Below are positions 36,146 through 44,846 of a stretch of 64,000 nucleotides of DNA, piece after piece (the stretch's first letter is position 1; each line of letters opens with the position of its first letter). Both the position numbers and the translations under genes were made by a program. The notes beneath the pieces are model-generated. The model ran no database searches. It worked only from the letters and a program-made list of their open reading frames with translations, and was not told where the DNA came from. The stretch spans positions 1-64,000 of the forward strand of contig NZ_JAQOSQ010000007.1 of NCBI RefSeq assembly GCF_030068455.1, written 5' to 3'. Source of the stretch: Roseofilum casamattae BLCC-M143. GTDB taxonomy: Bacteria; Cyanobacteriota; Cyanobacteriia; Cyanobacteriales; Desertifilaceae.

Positions 36146-36742
36146 TTATTGTTCGACAGCCATTCGCCCTTGTTTGCCGAGGCGAATTAAAACAAAGTAA
36201 CTAAAATAGGTAACATAAACAATCAGGCCGAGAATACCGATAAAGCCTAAAAATTGTTCGGTAGAGCCACTATGGAACAGTTGTTTATACGCCCAAGGCG
36301 CTTCGAGCCACACTCGGCAAAAATCATTTTGAATCAGATCGACTTTCGGCAGCAGAGCGCATTGCAAGGAAGGAAGTTGCGCGATCGCCCCCAGTGCCAT
36401 ATATATAGTTATGCCCCAGCGCCAGGCTCCAAAACAGAGCACGATCGGACGAGCGGGAGGGATGTCGTCAATCTCTTCGTTTAAGTCGATCCAAAACCAC
36501 AAGGAGATCGGGATGAGTATTCGCGCGACGATCGCTGTCACAAAACTAATTGGAGCCGCTGCGATCGCGAGATAAACTGTAATAGCAAGCAAGCTCGCCA
36601 CGCGCCAGTAGATCGCCATCAGGTGGAGTAAAGGTTGAGACTGTTTCACTACCGACCAGATTAAGAGAACTAATGGAATGCCTACAGCCATTAATACAGC
36701 TAATCGATAATCCATCCAAACAAGCGATCGCATCAATTCCAT
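36146..36742 (-). CDS. DUF3177-like membrane protein
   Basis: A 198-residue integral membrane protein with about five or six hydrophobic helices (residues 12-30, 40-60, 62-83, 108-122 and 163-188). The start MRSLVWMDYRLAVLMAVGIPLVLLIW fits the DUF3177 family, which is found in cyanobacteria and has no known role. It is the upstream partner of the 96-residue protein. The ATG at 36742 is the only sensible start. The family assignment is from memory of the N-terminal pattern and is moderately sure. Confidence 0.7.
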   Translation of the reverse strand: MELMRSLVWMDYRLAVLMAVGIPLVLLIWSVVKQSQPLLHLMAIYWRVASLLAITVYLAIAAAPISFVTAIVARILIPISLWFWIDLNEEIDDIPPARPIVLCFGAWRWGITIYMALGAIAQLPSLQCALLPKVDLIQNDFCRVWLEAPWAYKQLFHSGSTEQFLGFIGILGLIVYVTYFSYFVLIRLGKQGRMAVEQ

Positions 36743-36945
36743 AATGTTATACGTGCCTCTGTGTATCTCAAGAGCTATTCCCTCAATTCAGCATAGCAGA
36801 ACCATTGGTTCGCGCAGCCGATGAGAATCTCTACCAAGATCCGTCCCTGAGCAATTACTCAATCTCTGCGTGCTGTTGAATGTACTGTTAAAGGCTATAA
36901 TCCTCAGATAGTTGTGCCATCAGTGGCTTTCCTGCGGACGCTTTC

Positions 36946-36970
36946 ATGTCCCGAGGAAACGGGGGGACAT
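36946..36970 (+). promoter_or_regulatory. Hairpin in the leader of the ParA-like gene
   Basis: ATGTCCC (36946-36952) can pair with GGGACAT (36964-36970) around an 11-base loop, 43 bases before the ATG at 37014. There is no T-run, so it is not a terminator. Its role is unknown. Confidence 0.35.
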
Positions 36971-37013
36971 CTCGTGGTTCTTTATCTAATTTATTCTGAC
37001 TTGACACTAACCT

Positions 37014-37949
37014 ATGGGATATATTATTTCAACCGTGAATATGAAAGGGGGAGTGGGTAAAACCACCCTGACGGTCAACCTAGCAGCATGTCTAGCCAAA
37101 TATCACGATAAACGAGTGCTCATTGTCGATCTCGACACGCAAATTAGCGCGACGTTGAGCATGATGTCGCCTTCTGATTTTGCCAAGTTGCGCCGGGAGA
37201 AACGAACCTTAAGACAACTGGTCACCGAAACTATTAACCCGCGAGTGAAAGCCGCGTTTCCGATTCAAGAGATTATTATTCCTTATGCCTGCAATTTACC
37301 TAAGTTGCACTTATTGCCGGGGGATATTGACATGTATGATGAATTTTCCGTTTCGGAAATGTTATATGAAAAAGCCGTTCATCAGGAGCGCGCGCCCTTT
37401 GAAACGGTTTGGAACAAATTTGAACGAGTCCTGATTAGCAGCATTCTCGCACCTATTATTAATGACTACGATTATATTGTTTTAGATTGTGCGCCGGGAT
37501 ATAATCTCTTAACTCGAAGTGCCTTAACGGCCAGTGACTTTTATTTACTTCCAGCTCGCCCAGAACCGCTTTCTCTGATTGGAATTCAGCTCTTGGAGAG
37601 ACGGCTCGTGAAACTTAAGGAAGTCCATCAGTATGAAAATCCGGTGAATATCGAAATGCTCGGTATTGTCTTTACTATGGCGGGAGGATTTTTGGGTCGG
37701 TATTATCGACAAGTAATGAATCGAGTCCGAACTGACTATAGCGAAGCGAAGTTATTTACGACTCGCATTCCTTCCGATGTTAATGTCTCGAAATCGGTAG
37801 ATAGTTTCTTGCCGGTTATTTTAGCTCATCCCAATAGTCGCGGTTCTAAAGCCTTTCAGAAATTAGCGGATGAGTTACTCAGTAAACTCAATACCACGAT
37901 CTCGCGCCGAAATCAGCGATCGCAAGTTAAAATGTCCGATTTAGATTAA
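37014..37949 (+). CDS. ParA/MinD-family ATPase, orphan
   Basis: A 311-residue P-loop ATPase of the ParA/Soj type. The deviant Walker A motif KGGVGKTT is at residues 12-19, and VDLDTQISAT (about 40-49) is the A' motif. VLDCAPGYNLLTRSA near 155-169 is Walker B followed by the switch. The protein is longer than MinD and has a ParA-like C-terminal part ending in a basic Lys/Arg-rich tail. No parB-like gene or parS-type repeat lies beside it, so it is an orphan. Such proteins in cyanobacteria position carboxysomes, chemoreceptor arrays or plasmids; nothing here tells which. Confidence 0.85.
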   Translation: MGYIISTVNMKGGVGKTTLTVNLAACLAKYHDKRVLIVDLDTQISATLSMMSPSDFAKLRREKRTLRQLVTETINPRVKAAFPIQEIIIPYACNLPKLHLLPGDIDMYDEFSVSEMLYEKAVHQERAPFETVWNKFERVLISSILAPIINDYDYIVLDCAPGYNLLTRSALTASDFYLLPARPEPLSLIGIQLLERRLVKLKEVHQYENPVNIEMLGIVFTMAGGFLGRYYRQVMNRVRTDYSEAKLFTTRIPSDVNVSKSVDSFLPVILAHPNSRGSKAFQKLADELLSKLNTTISRRNQRSQVKMSDLD

Positions 37950-38111
37950 CGCGAGTTCGGGATAAGCCGAACAGGATTTAACCTGAGGGGGCAACAAGGA
38001 GGTTGAAAAGCTTGGCTTGTAAGGAATGTAGGATTTTTATTGAAGGTATAGCGATCGCGATCGACCATCAGTTAAGATTGGCGCATGGTTCTCTAAGCTC
38101 GGAGGATATCG

Positions 38112-38744
38112 ATGATGCGTTTATGGATTTACTCGAGTACGCTCGCTTTTAGTCTGGGTCTCGTCTTCAATCTAGCGATCGCTAATCGGGTTTTCGGACA
38201 AAACTGCCCTCGTTTAGTTAATTACATGATTGATTCCCAAGGGCGCTGCATCGATCTCGATAACTGGGGTAGTACTACTACTCCCGTACCATCTCGGGGA
38301 AGTTCAACTCCCGCACCATCTGGAGGCAGTACTGTTAGTGAAATTGCCTTGGACGAAAGATTATATCCCGGAAAAGATTTACCATATAGCAAAACAGTAA
38401 GTCTGGGCGATCGCAACAATATTACCGCGATCGGCGTTCTCACCGATTGGTGGCAGAAACGTCCCACCGAGATCCGAGTCTATGAATCAAATCGAGGTCA
38501 GAAAGGAAAATTAGTCGGTTCTGCTGATTTCTCGACCTATTCAGACCGAGTTTGCGGCCCTCAATTTAATCGTAAGTGTCGGTGGAGCGACGACGATGAA
38601 AGTCATGCCGTTGCTCAACTTTTGGTTCCCATCACCACCCCAGTTACGACCTCCGAAGTCGTCGTTGAGGTGAATGGGTTGCTCGATCGGGCTAATGAAT
38701 ATGTTTTGCTCATGGGAATTAGGGTAGTTTATAGTGGTTCGTAG
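38112..38744 (+). CDS. Secreted hypothetical protein
   Basis: A 210-residue protein with a clear signal peptide: hydrophobic residues 5-24 end at a likely cleavage site in RVFGQ-N. A low-complexity linker rich in Ser, Pro, Thr and Gly spans residues 55-78. The remaining 130 residues look like a beta-rich domain (AIGVLTDWWQKRPTEIRVYES, SEVVVEVNGLLDRANEYVLLMGIRVVYSG). Four Cys in the mature part could form disulfides. It has a strong ribosome binding site, GGAGG at 38101-38105, six bases before the ATG. I do not recognise the family. Confidence 0.75.
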   Translation: MMRLWIYSSTLAFSLGLVFNLAIANRVFGQNCPRLVNYMIDSQGRCIDLDNWGSTTTPVPSRGSSTPAPSGGSTVSEIALDERLYPGKDLPYSKTVSLGDRNNITAIGVLTDWWQKRPTEIRVYESNRGQKGKLVGSADFSTYSDRVCGPQFNRKCRWSDDDESHAVAQLLVPITTPVTTSEVVVEVNGLLDRANEYVLLMGIRVVYSGS

Positions 38745-38759
38745 GCTCTGGTAACCGTC

Positions 38760-39353
38760 GTGGCTGAATTACCAACAATTAAATTCCTCGCCCAACCCAC
38801 ATCCGATGCTTGGGTCGAACAAGCGCTTTCTAATTTCAATACTGTATTACTAGACCATTCCCATTGCGAGCGCAAGGCTGCGGGAGTGGCGCTGAACCTG
38901 ATGTTTCGCTATCCGTCCAGTCAAGATTTAGTCAGAAAATTAACTGCGATCGCTCGGGAAGAGTTGGAGCATTTCGAGCAAGTCAATCAATGGTTAGATA
39001 AGCTGGGAATTCCTCTCGCTCCCCTCTCTGCAGCTCCTTATGCTTCCGGTCTCAAGGCAGAAATCCGTTCTGGCGAACCAGAGAGAATGTTAGATTCGTT
39101 ACTGGTTTCTGCGTTAATTGAAGCCCGTTCCCACGAGCGTCTCGGGTTGCTCGCGGCTCATTTAGGCGATCGCGAAATTGCTCGATTTTATCGAGGACTG
39201 ATGGCATCGGAAGCGCGCCATTATGGCATTTACTGGGTCTTAGCTACCACTTATTTCGATCCAGATATGGTCAACACGCGCTTAGAGTATCTGGGGGAAA
39301 TAGAAAGTAATTTACTCTCTACCCTACATCACGAACCCCGAATTCACAGTTAA
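38760..39353 (+). CDS. miaE: MiaE-like tRNA (ms2io6A) hydroxylase
   Basis: A 197-residue protein with the ferritin-like diiron fold of MiaE, which hydroxylates the isopentenyl side chain of ms2i6A37 in tRNA using O2. The metal-ligand motifs are visible in order: LLDHSHCERKAAG (about 31-43), AREELEHFEQV (about 67-77), IEARSHERLGLL (about 119-130) and SEARHYGIYW (about 149-158). The start is a GTG at 38760, sixteen bases after the previous stop; no ATG precedes the first conserved helix. Downstream lies a protein-kinase fragment, not a functional partner. Confidence 0.87.
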   Translation: MAELPTIKFLAQPTSDAWVEQALSNFNTVLLDHSHCERKAAGVALNLMFRYPSSQDLVRKLTAIAREELEHFEQVNQWLDKLGIPLAPLSAAPYASGLKAEIRSGEPERMLDSLLVSALIEARSHERLGLLAAHLGDREIARFYRGLMASEARHYGIYWVLATTYFDPDMVNTRLEYLGEIESNLLSTLHHEPRIHS

Positions 39354-39354
39354 A

Positions 39355-39420
39355 ACAAATTCTCTGGAGATTGGTAACGTTATTCACCGAGATATTAAGC
39401 CGGCAAATATCATGAAGTGA
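39355..39420 (+). pseudogene. Fragment of a Ser/Thr protein kinase (catalytic loop)
   Basis: An untagged stretch between miaE and the SSADH gene translates, up to a stop at 39418-39420, as TNSLEIGNVIHRDIKPANIMK. HRDIKPANI is the catalytic-loop signature of bacterial Hanks-type kinases, including the Asp base, the Lys and the Asn metal ligand. Neither the N-terminal lobe nor the DFG motif is adjacent. I read it as the relic of a kinase gene mostly deleted here. It is too long a match for chance but too short to be functional. Confidence 0.7.
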
Positions 39421-39455
39421 TACAAATTGTAGACTTTCTGGATAGCCGTCCGGGA

Positions 39456-39500
39456 TTGTATCTAAGATCGAGATATATAAAGCATTCCAATAAGATACAA
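39456..39500. promoter_or_regulatory. Inverted repeat flanking a possible promoter of the SSADH gene
   Basis: TTGTATCT (39456-39463) and AGATACAA (39493-39500) are exact reverse complements 29 bases apart. Between them lies GAGATATATAAAG, which could serve as a -10 region. The start codon is at 39528. This could be an operator or a hairpin leader; a GCCCC/CCCCTACAG repeat remnant follows. Confidence 0.35.
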
Positions 39501-39527
39501 CCCCTACAGATTGGATGGAGGACTCGG

Positions 39528-40892
39528 ATGGGTATTGCAACCATTAATCCAGCAACAGGAGAGACCCTAAAAACCTTTACGGCACTGACCGATACGGAAA
39601 TTGAGGAGAAGCTGGCAGTAGCCGATCGCGCGTTTCGCCAATACCGAAAAACCAGCTTTGCCGAGCGATCGCAGTGGTTGCGGCAAACGGCAGATATCGT
39701 GGAAAAGGAAGCGGAAACCTTCGGCAAAATGATTACCGAAGAAATGGGGAAACCGATCGCTCAGGCGATCGCCGAAGTGAAAAAATGCGCTTCCGTCTGC
39801 CACTATTATGCCGACAATGCCGAAGCTTTCCTCGCGCCGACTTATACCGAAACTGACGCTAGCGAGAGCTTTGTGGCGTACCATCCCCTGGGAGCCATCT
39901 TAGCTGTCATGCCGTGGAACTTTCCCTTCTGGCAAGTCTTTCGCTTTGCCGCTCCCGCTCTCATGGCCGGGAATGTGGGACTGTTAAAACATGCCTCTAA
40001 CGTACCGCAATGCGCGATCGCCCTCGAAGACATTTTCCGACGGGGAGGCTTTCCGGATGGAGCTTTCCAAACCCTACTCATCGGCGCCGATAAAGTCGCC
40101 CAAATTGTCAGCGACGATCGCGTGAAAGCCGCCACCCTCACCGGTTCCGAACCGGCCGGAGCCAGTTTAGCCTCCATTGCCGGAAAACACATTAAGAAAA
40201 CTGTCCTCGAACTGGGAGGAAGCGATCCCTTCATCGTCCTGGAAAGCGCCGATCTTGATGACGCCGTCAAAACCGCTGTAACCGCGCGAATGCTAAATAA
40301 CGGTCAGTCTTGCATTGCCGCCAAACGACTTATTTTAGTTGGCGCGATCGCCGATCCCTTTGAAAAAGCACTCTTAGAAGCCTACAAAACCCTCACCGTC
40401 GGCGACCCCACCGATCCCAACACCGATATCGGCCCCCTCGCCACGGCAGCTATTCTGAGCGAACTCGACAGGTTAGTCCGAGAGTGCGTCAGTCAAGGCG
40501 CGCAAGCACTCATCGGCGGCCGACCTCTCGATCGCGCGGGGAACTTCTATCCTCCCACATTGCTCGCCAATATCCCTCCCGGAACTCCAGCAGACACCGA
40601 GGAATTTTTCGGTCCGGTAGGCTTAATCTTCCGCGTGAATACTCTAGATGAAGCCATCGAACTGGCCAACTCCACAAGTCTCGGTTTGGGTGCCAGTGCG
40701 TGGACGAATAACCCAGAAGAGCGCGATCGCCTCATCCGCGACATCGATGCCGGAGCCGTTTTCATTAACGGTATGGTGAAATCCGATCCTCGCCTGCCGT
40801 TTGGCGGTATTAAGCGATCGGGTTACGGACGAGAACTGAGCGTTGTAGGCATCCGCGAGTTCGTTAACTTAAAAACCGTCTGGATTAAATAA
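39528..40892 (+). CDS. gabD: Succinate-semialdehyde dehydrogenase (NAD(P)+)
   Basis: A 454-residue aldehyde dehydrogenase. The catalytic Glu sits in LELGGSDPFIV (about residues 225-235) and the catalytic Cys in NNGQSCIAAKR (about 258-268). The N-terminal NPATGETLKTF and PWNFPFWQVFR are typical of the SSADH branch. It is followed 59 bases later by a 2-oxoglutarate decarboxylase-type gene, the arrangement known from Synechococcus 7002. There the two enzymes convert 2-oxoglutarate to succinate and so complete the TCA cycle. I chose ATG 39528, which has GGAGG six bases upstream; an earlier frame start at 39417 reads through the kinase relic and repeat sequence. Confidence 0.9.
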   Translation: MGIATINPATGETLKTFTALTDTEIEEKLAVADRAFRQYRKTSFAERSQWLRQTADIVEKEAETFGKMITEEMGKPIAQAIAEVKKCASVCHYYADNAEAFLAPTYTETDASESFVAYHPLGAILAVMPWNFPFWQVFRFAAPALMAGNVGLLKHASNVPQCAIALEDIFRRGGFPDGAFQTLLIGADKVAQIVSDDRVKAATLTGSEPAGASLASIAGKHIKKTVLELGGSDPFIVLESADLDDAVKTAVTARMLNNGQSCIAAKRLILVGAIADPFEKALLEAYKTLTVGDPTDPNTDIGPLATAAILSELDRLVRECVSQGAQALIGGRPLDRAGNFYPPTLLANIPPGTPADTEEFFGPVGLIFRVNTLDEAIELANSTSLGLGASAWTNNPEERDRLIRDIDAGAVFINGMVKSDPRLPFGGIKRSGYGRELSVVGIREFVNLKTVWIK

Positions 40893-40901
40893 CTCAGAAC
40901 C

Positions 40902-40916
40902 AGAAACCCAGTTTCT
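40902..40916. repeat. Copy of the AGAAACCCxGTTTCT palindrome
   Basis: AGAAACCCAGTTTCT, intergenic between the two TCA-bypass genes; one mismatch from the copies at 34245-34308. Confidence 0.55.
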
Positions 40917-40951
40917 CTGTCTTTCCTCATTATTAATTGTTAATCGATCTC

Positions 40952-42589
40952 ATGAATACTGCCGAACTACTCATCCGTTGTCTGGAAAATGAAGGCGTTC
41001 AATACATCTTTGGACTGCCGGGAGAAGAAAATATGGCCGTGCTCAAAGCCTTAACCAATTCTCCCATTCAATTTATTACGACTCGACACGAACAAGGGGC
41101 CGCATTTATGGCTGATGTTTACGGACGCCTCACCGGTAAAGCCGGAGTTTGTCTCTCTACCCTGGGTCCCGGAGCCACAAACTTAATGACCGGAGTTGCC
41201 GACGCAAACCTCGATGGCGCGCCACTTGTAGCGATCACCGGTCAGGTGGGAACCGACCGAATGCATATCGAATCTCACCAATATTTAGACTTGGTCGCCA
41301 TGTTTAATCCAGTTACCAAGTGGAGCACGCAAATTGTTCGACCCAGCAATACCCGCGAAATTGTCCGCCGCGCCTTTAAGTTAGCGCAAACGGAAAAACC
41401 GGGAGCCGTACATATCGATCTGCCGGAAAATATTGCCGATATGCCGGTTGAAGGCGAACCGTTACAACGAGATACCAAAGATAAGTCCTATGCGGCCTAT
41501 CATAGTTTTAACGAAGCTGCTTTAGTTATTTCTAAAGCCAAGTTTCCCTTAATTTTAGTCGGTAATGGAGCCATTCGCGCCAATGCCAGCGAAGCTTTGA
41601 CCGAGTTTGCCACTCATTTAAGTATTCCAGTTGCCAATACATTTATGGGGAAAGGCGCTATTCCTTATACCCATCCCCTGGCCTTGTGGACAACTGGTCT
41701 CAAGCAGCGAGATTTTATTAGTTGCGCTTTCGATCGCACGGATCTGGTCATTGCGATCGGCTACGATTTAATTGAATATTCTCCGAAAAAGTGGAACCCA
41801 GACGGAAAAATTCCAATTATTCATATCAGCTCCGCTCAAGCCGAAATCGATAGCAGCTATATTCCAGTTGTGGAAGTAGTGGGAGATATTTCCGATTCTT
41901 TGCTGGAGTTAATTCGTCGCTGCGAGCGTTCGGAGAAACCCGATCCTTATATTCATGAATTGCGATCGGAAATTCGCGAGGATTACGAACAATATGCCAA
42001 TGATACTGGGTTTCCGATTAAGCCGCAAAAAATTATTTACGATCTGCGGCAAGTCATGAATCCCAACGATATTGTCATCTCCGATGTTGGCGCTCACAAA
42101 ATGTGGATGGCTCGCCAGTATCATTGCGATCGCCCCAATACTTGCCTAATCTCCAATGGCTTTGCAGCAATGGGGATTGGCATTCCCGGCGCGATCGCGG
42201 CTAAGTTAGTCTATCCCGATCGCAATGTGGTTGCCGTGACAGGAGATGGCGGGTTTATGATGAACTGTCAGGAATTAGAGACTGCTCTTCGCGTTAAAAC
42301 ACCATTCGTGACGATTATTTTTAACGACGGAGGTTATGGGTTAATTGAGTGGAAACAAGATGACCGCTACGGCGAATCATCGTTTATTAAATTCGGCAAT
42401 CCCGACTTCGTTCGCTTTGCCGAAAGTATGGGACTCAAAGGCTATCGCGTGAACTCTGCTGAAGAGCTGATTCCGACGTTGGAAGAGGCCTTAACTCAAC
42501 CGGTTCCAGCAGTCATTGATTGTCCGGTTGACTATCGCGAAAATGCGCGGTTTAGTCAAAAATCAGGAGGCTTGCACTGCTCCATTTAA
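40952..42589 (+). CDS. 2-oxoglutarate decarboxylase (ThDP enzyme, acetolactate-synthase-like)
   Basis: A 545-residue thiamine diphosphate enzyme of the acetohydroxyacid synthase superfamily. The catalytic Glu is in TTRHEQGAAFMADVYGR (about residues 45-61). LGPGATNLMTGVADA follows at about 73-87. The ThDP-Mg motif begins GDGGFMMNCQELETAL and ends IIFNDGGYG (about 429-459). Such genes are often annotated as acetolactate synthase. Here the direct SSADH partner argues for 2-oxoglutarate decarboxylase, which makes succinic semialdehyde in cyanobacteria. The start is ATG 40952, after an AT-rich spacer; a TTG at 40937 is possible but weaker. Substrate assignment is inferred from context and not from active-site residues. 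Confidence 0.85.
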   Translation: MNTAELLIRCLENEGVQYIFGLPGEENMAVLKALTNSPIQFITTRHEQGAAFMADVYGRLTGKAGVCLSTLGPGATNLMTGVADANLDGAPLVAITGQVGTDRMHIESHQYLDLVAMFNPVTKWSTQIVRPSNTREIVRRAFKLAQTEKPGAVHIDLPENIADMPVEGEPLQRDTKDKSYAAYHSFNEAALVISKAKFPLILVGNGAIRANASEALTEFATHLSIPVANTFMGKGAIPYTHPLALWTTGLKQRDFISCAFDRTDLVIAIGYDLIEYSPKKWNPDGKIPIIHISSAQAEIDSSYIPVVEVVGDISDSLLELIRRCERSEKPDPYIHELRSEIREDYEQYANDTGFPIKPQKIIYDLRQVMNPNDIVISDVGAHKMWMARQYHCDRPNTCLISNGFAAMGIGIPGAIAAKLVYPDRNVVAVTGDGGFMMNCQELETALRVKTPFVTIIFNDGGYGLIEWKQDDRYGESSFIKFGNPDFVRFAESMGLKGYRVNSAEELIPTLEEALTQPVPAVIDCPVDYRENARFSQKSGGLHCSI

Positions 42590-42633
42590 GGCTATCTCTA
42601 TTAGCCGACTGCGGTAGTCGCGCTACGAGTACG

Positions 42634-43038
42634 TTAATCTTCGTCGAGATGTTCGGCAACGTTACGATACAGATTGATGATATGGCGATCGCTCAAACAA
42701 TAATACACTTTCCTGCCTCGTTTCTCGTAACGGACTAAACGATGAGCGCGCAGAGTTCGCAGTTGATGGGAAACAGCAGACTCAGTTAACTCTAGGGTTG
42801 CTGCTAAGTCGCAGACGCAGAGTTCTTCGGTTGCTAATAGAGATAAGATGCGCAAGCGATTGGGATCTCCCAAGATACTAAAGAATTCTGCCATTTTTTG
42901 TGCTTTTTGTGGATGCAGAACCTGAAACTCTAGGTTGTGTAAGTGGTTTTGGTCTAACTCGTGGGGAGAGCAGCTTGGCGAGTCCTTGTGCGCTTCCACA
43001 GTGGCGTCAGACTCGGAGCGATGGGGTTGGGATGACAT
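42634..43038 (-). CDS. smtB: SmtB-type zinc-responsive ArsR-family repressor
   Basis: A 134-residue winged-helix regulator, 5'-adjacent to and divergent from a metallothionein gene. The DNA-binding core is [47 protein letters not shown] (described here in parts: recognition helix [10 protein letters not shown] at about residues 84-93). Helix alpha-3 holds CVC at about 73-75. The C-terminal helix carries [17 protein letters not shown], matching the alpha-5 zinc site (Asp, His, His, Glu) of SmtB. The His-rich N-terminal arm (residues 1-40) fits the alpha-3N ligand region. In the known system Zn binding releases it from the smtA operator. Confidence 0.93.
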   Translation of the reverse strand: MSSQPHRSESDATVEAHKDSPSCSPHELDQNHLHNLEFQVLHPQKAQKMAEFFSILGDPNRLRILSLLATEELCVCDLAATLELTESAVSHQLRTLRAHRLVRYEKRGRKVYYCLSDRHIINLYRNVAEHLDED

Positions 43039-43084
43039 AAATGAGGATAGATAGGATCGATCGCCATTTTACAATATCTAAACA

Positions 43085-43131
43085 ATCATTCAGATATTCT
43101 GTGCTAACATATGAACAGATGTTCAGATATT
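43085..43131. promoter_or_regulatory. SmtB operator/promoter region
   Basis: A 12-2-12 imperfect inverted repeat has left arm AACATATGAACA (43106-43117) and right arm TGTTCAGATATT (43120-43131), with the core TGAACA-GA-TGTTCA. This matches the known SmtB-site consensus (TGAACA...TTCA). A second half-site-like TTCAGATATTC starts at about 43090. It lies between the divergent smtB and smtA starts, so one site could control both. A GGAG ribosome binding site precedes smtA. Confidence 0.88.
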
Positions 43132-43150
43132 AAACAAAAGGAGACAGACA

Positions 43151-43318
43151 ATGGTAGCTGTAACCCAAATGAAATGTGCCTGCGATTCTTGCCTATGTGT
43201 TGTTGATGTAGCAACAGCGCTACAGAAATCCGGACAGGTTTATTGCAGCGAGGCTTGCGCTAACGGTCATCCCGACGGTTCTGGATGCGGACATCCCGGA
43301 TGTCAATGCGATAAATAA
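43151..43318 (+). CDS. smtA: Metallothionein SmtA
   Basis: A 55-residue Cys- and His-rich metallothionein, divergent from smtB. Nine Cys are placed as in the cyanobacterial family: KCACDSCLC (residues 8-16), YCSEACANGH (about 31-40) and GCGHPGCQC (about 45-53), with His in the last two blocks. Synechococcus SmtA binds four zinc ions in a single cluster through such residues, and the same is expected here. GGAG lies seven bases before the ATG. The gene is easily missed because of its length. Confidence 0.95.
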   Translation: MVAVTQMKCACDSCLCVVDVATALQKSGQVYCSEACANGHPDGSGCGHPGCQCDK

Positions 43319-43352
43319 GTAACATTTGCGTTATCTTCAAGGAGCGATCGCA

Positions 43353-44810
43353 TTACCGAGGACGAGTCATCGTTTCCGGAACCACAATGCGATCGAACTC
43401 CTTGGCAGAAATGTAGTCGAGTTGAAGGCAAGCTTCCTTGAGCGTGAGGTCGTGCTCTAAAGCATAGTGAGCAACTTTCGCCGCTTTATCGTAACCGATG
43501 GCCGGACTCAATGCCGTCACCAACATGAGCGACTCGTTCAGATAAAAGTCGATGCGCTTGCGGTTGGGTTGCAAGTCTTGTAATAGAAACTCGGTAAAAT
43601 TATTGCAACTGTCTCCTAAAATCGCGATGGATTCCAAGAGATTGAAAATCATCATTGGCTTAAATACATTTAGCTCGAAATGACCCTGAGAACCGGCGAT
43701 CGCGATCGCCGTATCGTATCCCATGACTTGCGCCGCCACCATGGTCATGGCCTCGCATTGCGTCGGATTCACTTTCCCCGGCATAATCGACGAACCCGGT
43801 TCATTTTCCGGTAAAATCAACTCGCCCAAACCGCACCGAGGACCGCTACCCAAAAAGCGAATATCGTTGGCAATTTTCATTAAAGAAACAGCCAAAGTTT
43901 TCAATGCTCCGCTGGCCATTACAATGGCGTCATGAGCCGCGATCGCCGCAAACTTATTCTCAGCAGAAATAAACGGATATTCAGTTAACTCTGCAATCTT
44001 ACGAGCCGCCATTTCCGCAAACCCAACCGGTGCATTCAGTCCCGTTCCTACCGCCGTTCCACCAAGAGCTAACTCGTAGAGACTGGGTAACGTTTGTTCG
44101 ATCCGTTGTAGATTTGCCGTTAGTTGCGCCACATACCCGGAAAACTCTTGACCCAGAGTTAGGGGAACCGCATCTTGCAAATGAGTGCGACCGATCTTGA
44201 CGATATCGGCAAACTCCTCTGACTTTTGTTGCAGCGCATCGCGCATTTTTGTTACGTTCGGAAGCAAACGCTGGTGCAAGGCGAGAACTGCAGCAATATG
44301 CATCGCTGTCGGAAACGTATCGTTAGACGACTGGGACATATTTACATGGTCGTTGGGATGGATGGGAGTTTTGCTGCCTAACTCTCCTCCCGCGATCGCG
44401 ATCGCCCGGTTGGCAATAACCTCATTCACATTCATATTACATTGCGTACCGCTCCCCGTCATCCAGACGCGCAAGGGAAAATGGTCGTGAAGCTCCCCCG
44501 CAATAATCTCATCCGCCGCTTGCACGATTAACTCAGTCTCATCTTCTGCGAGTTTACCCAACTCCTGGTTCGTCAGGGCCGCTGCCTTTTTCAGGATGGC
44601 AAACGCGACAATGACTTCCTGGGGAATATAATTATTGCCAATTGAGAAATATTTTAGCGATCGCTGAGTTTGCGCGCCCCAATAGCGATCGTCGGGAACC
44701 TCAATTTCCCCCATACTATCGGTTTCCACCCGCATCTTCCCTGACTCTTGCGCCATTCTCGCTCCCTCTACAACGCCATCGACAATGTTGATTGTAGAGG
44801 TGGTTGCCAT
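43353..44810 (-). CDS. fumC: Fumarate hydratase, class II
   Basis: A 485-residue class II fumarase, which interconverts fumarate and L-malate as a homotetramer. Conserved blocks are [19 protein letters not shown] (about 118-136), [13 protein letters not shown] (about 158-170), [19 protein letters not shown] (about 208-226) and the signature [15 protein letters not shown] (about 339-353). The N-terminus is about 25 residues longer than usual. An ATG at 44735, giving [14 protein letters not shown], would match the family better, and neither start has a good ribosome binding site. It lies close to the TCA-bypass pair but on the opposite strand and separated by smtBA, so it is not one operon with it. 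Confidence 0.95.
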   Translation of the reverse strand: MATTSTINIVDGVVEGARMAQESGKMRVETDSMGEIEVPDDRYWGAQTQRSLKYFSIGNNYIPQEVIVAFAILKKAAALTNQELGKLAEDETELIVQAADEIIAGELHDHFPLRVWMTGSGTQCNMNVNEVIANRAIAIAGGELGSKTPIHPNDHVNMSQSSNDTFPTAMHIAAVLALHQRLLPNVTKMRDALQQKSEEFADIVKIGRTHLQDAVPLTLGQEFSGYVAQLTANLQRIEQTLPSLYELALGGTAVGTGLNAPVGFAEMAARKIAELTEYPFISAENKFAAIAAHDAIVMASGALKTLAVSLMKIANDIRFLGSGPRCGLGELILPENEPGSSIMPGKVNPTQCEAMTMVAAQVMGYDTAIAIAGSQGHFELNVFKPMMIFNLLESIAILGDSCNNFTEFLLQDLQPNRKRIDFYLNESLMLVTALSPAIGYDKAAKVAHYALEHDLTLKEACLQLDYISAKEFDRIVVPETMTRPR

Positions 44811-44846
44811 TTGGGGGAAGGGGCAGGATTTAATTAAAAATTAGGT

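Noticed and set aside
40952-42589. Acetolactate synthase large subunit for branched-chain amino acids
   Set aside because: The close pairing with SSADH and absence of ilvN/ilvC nearby fit the cyanobacterial 2-oxoglutarate decarboxylase better.
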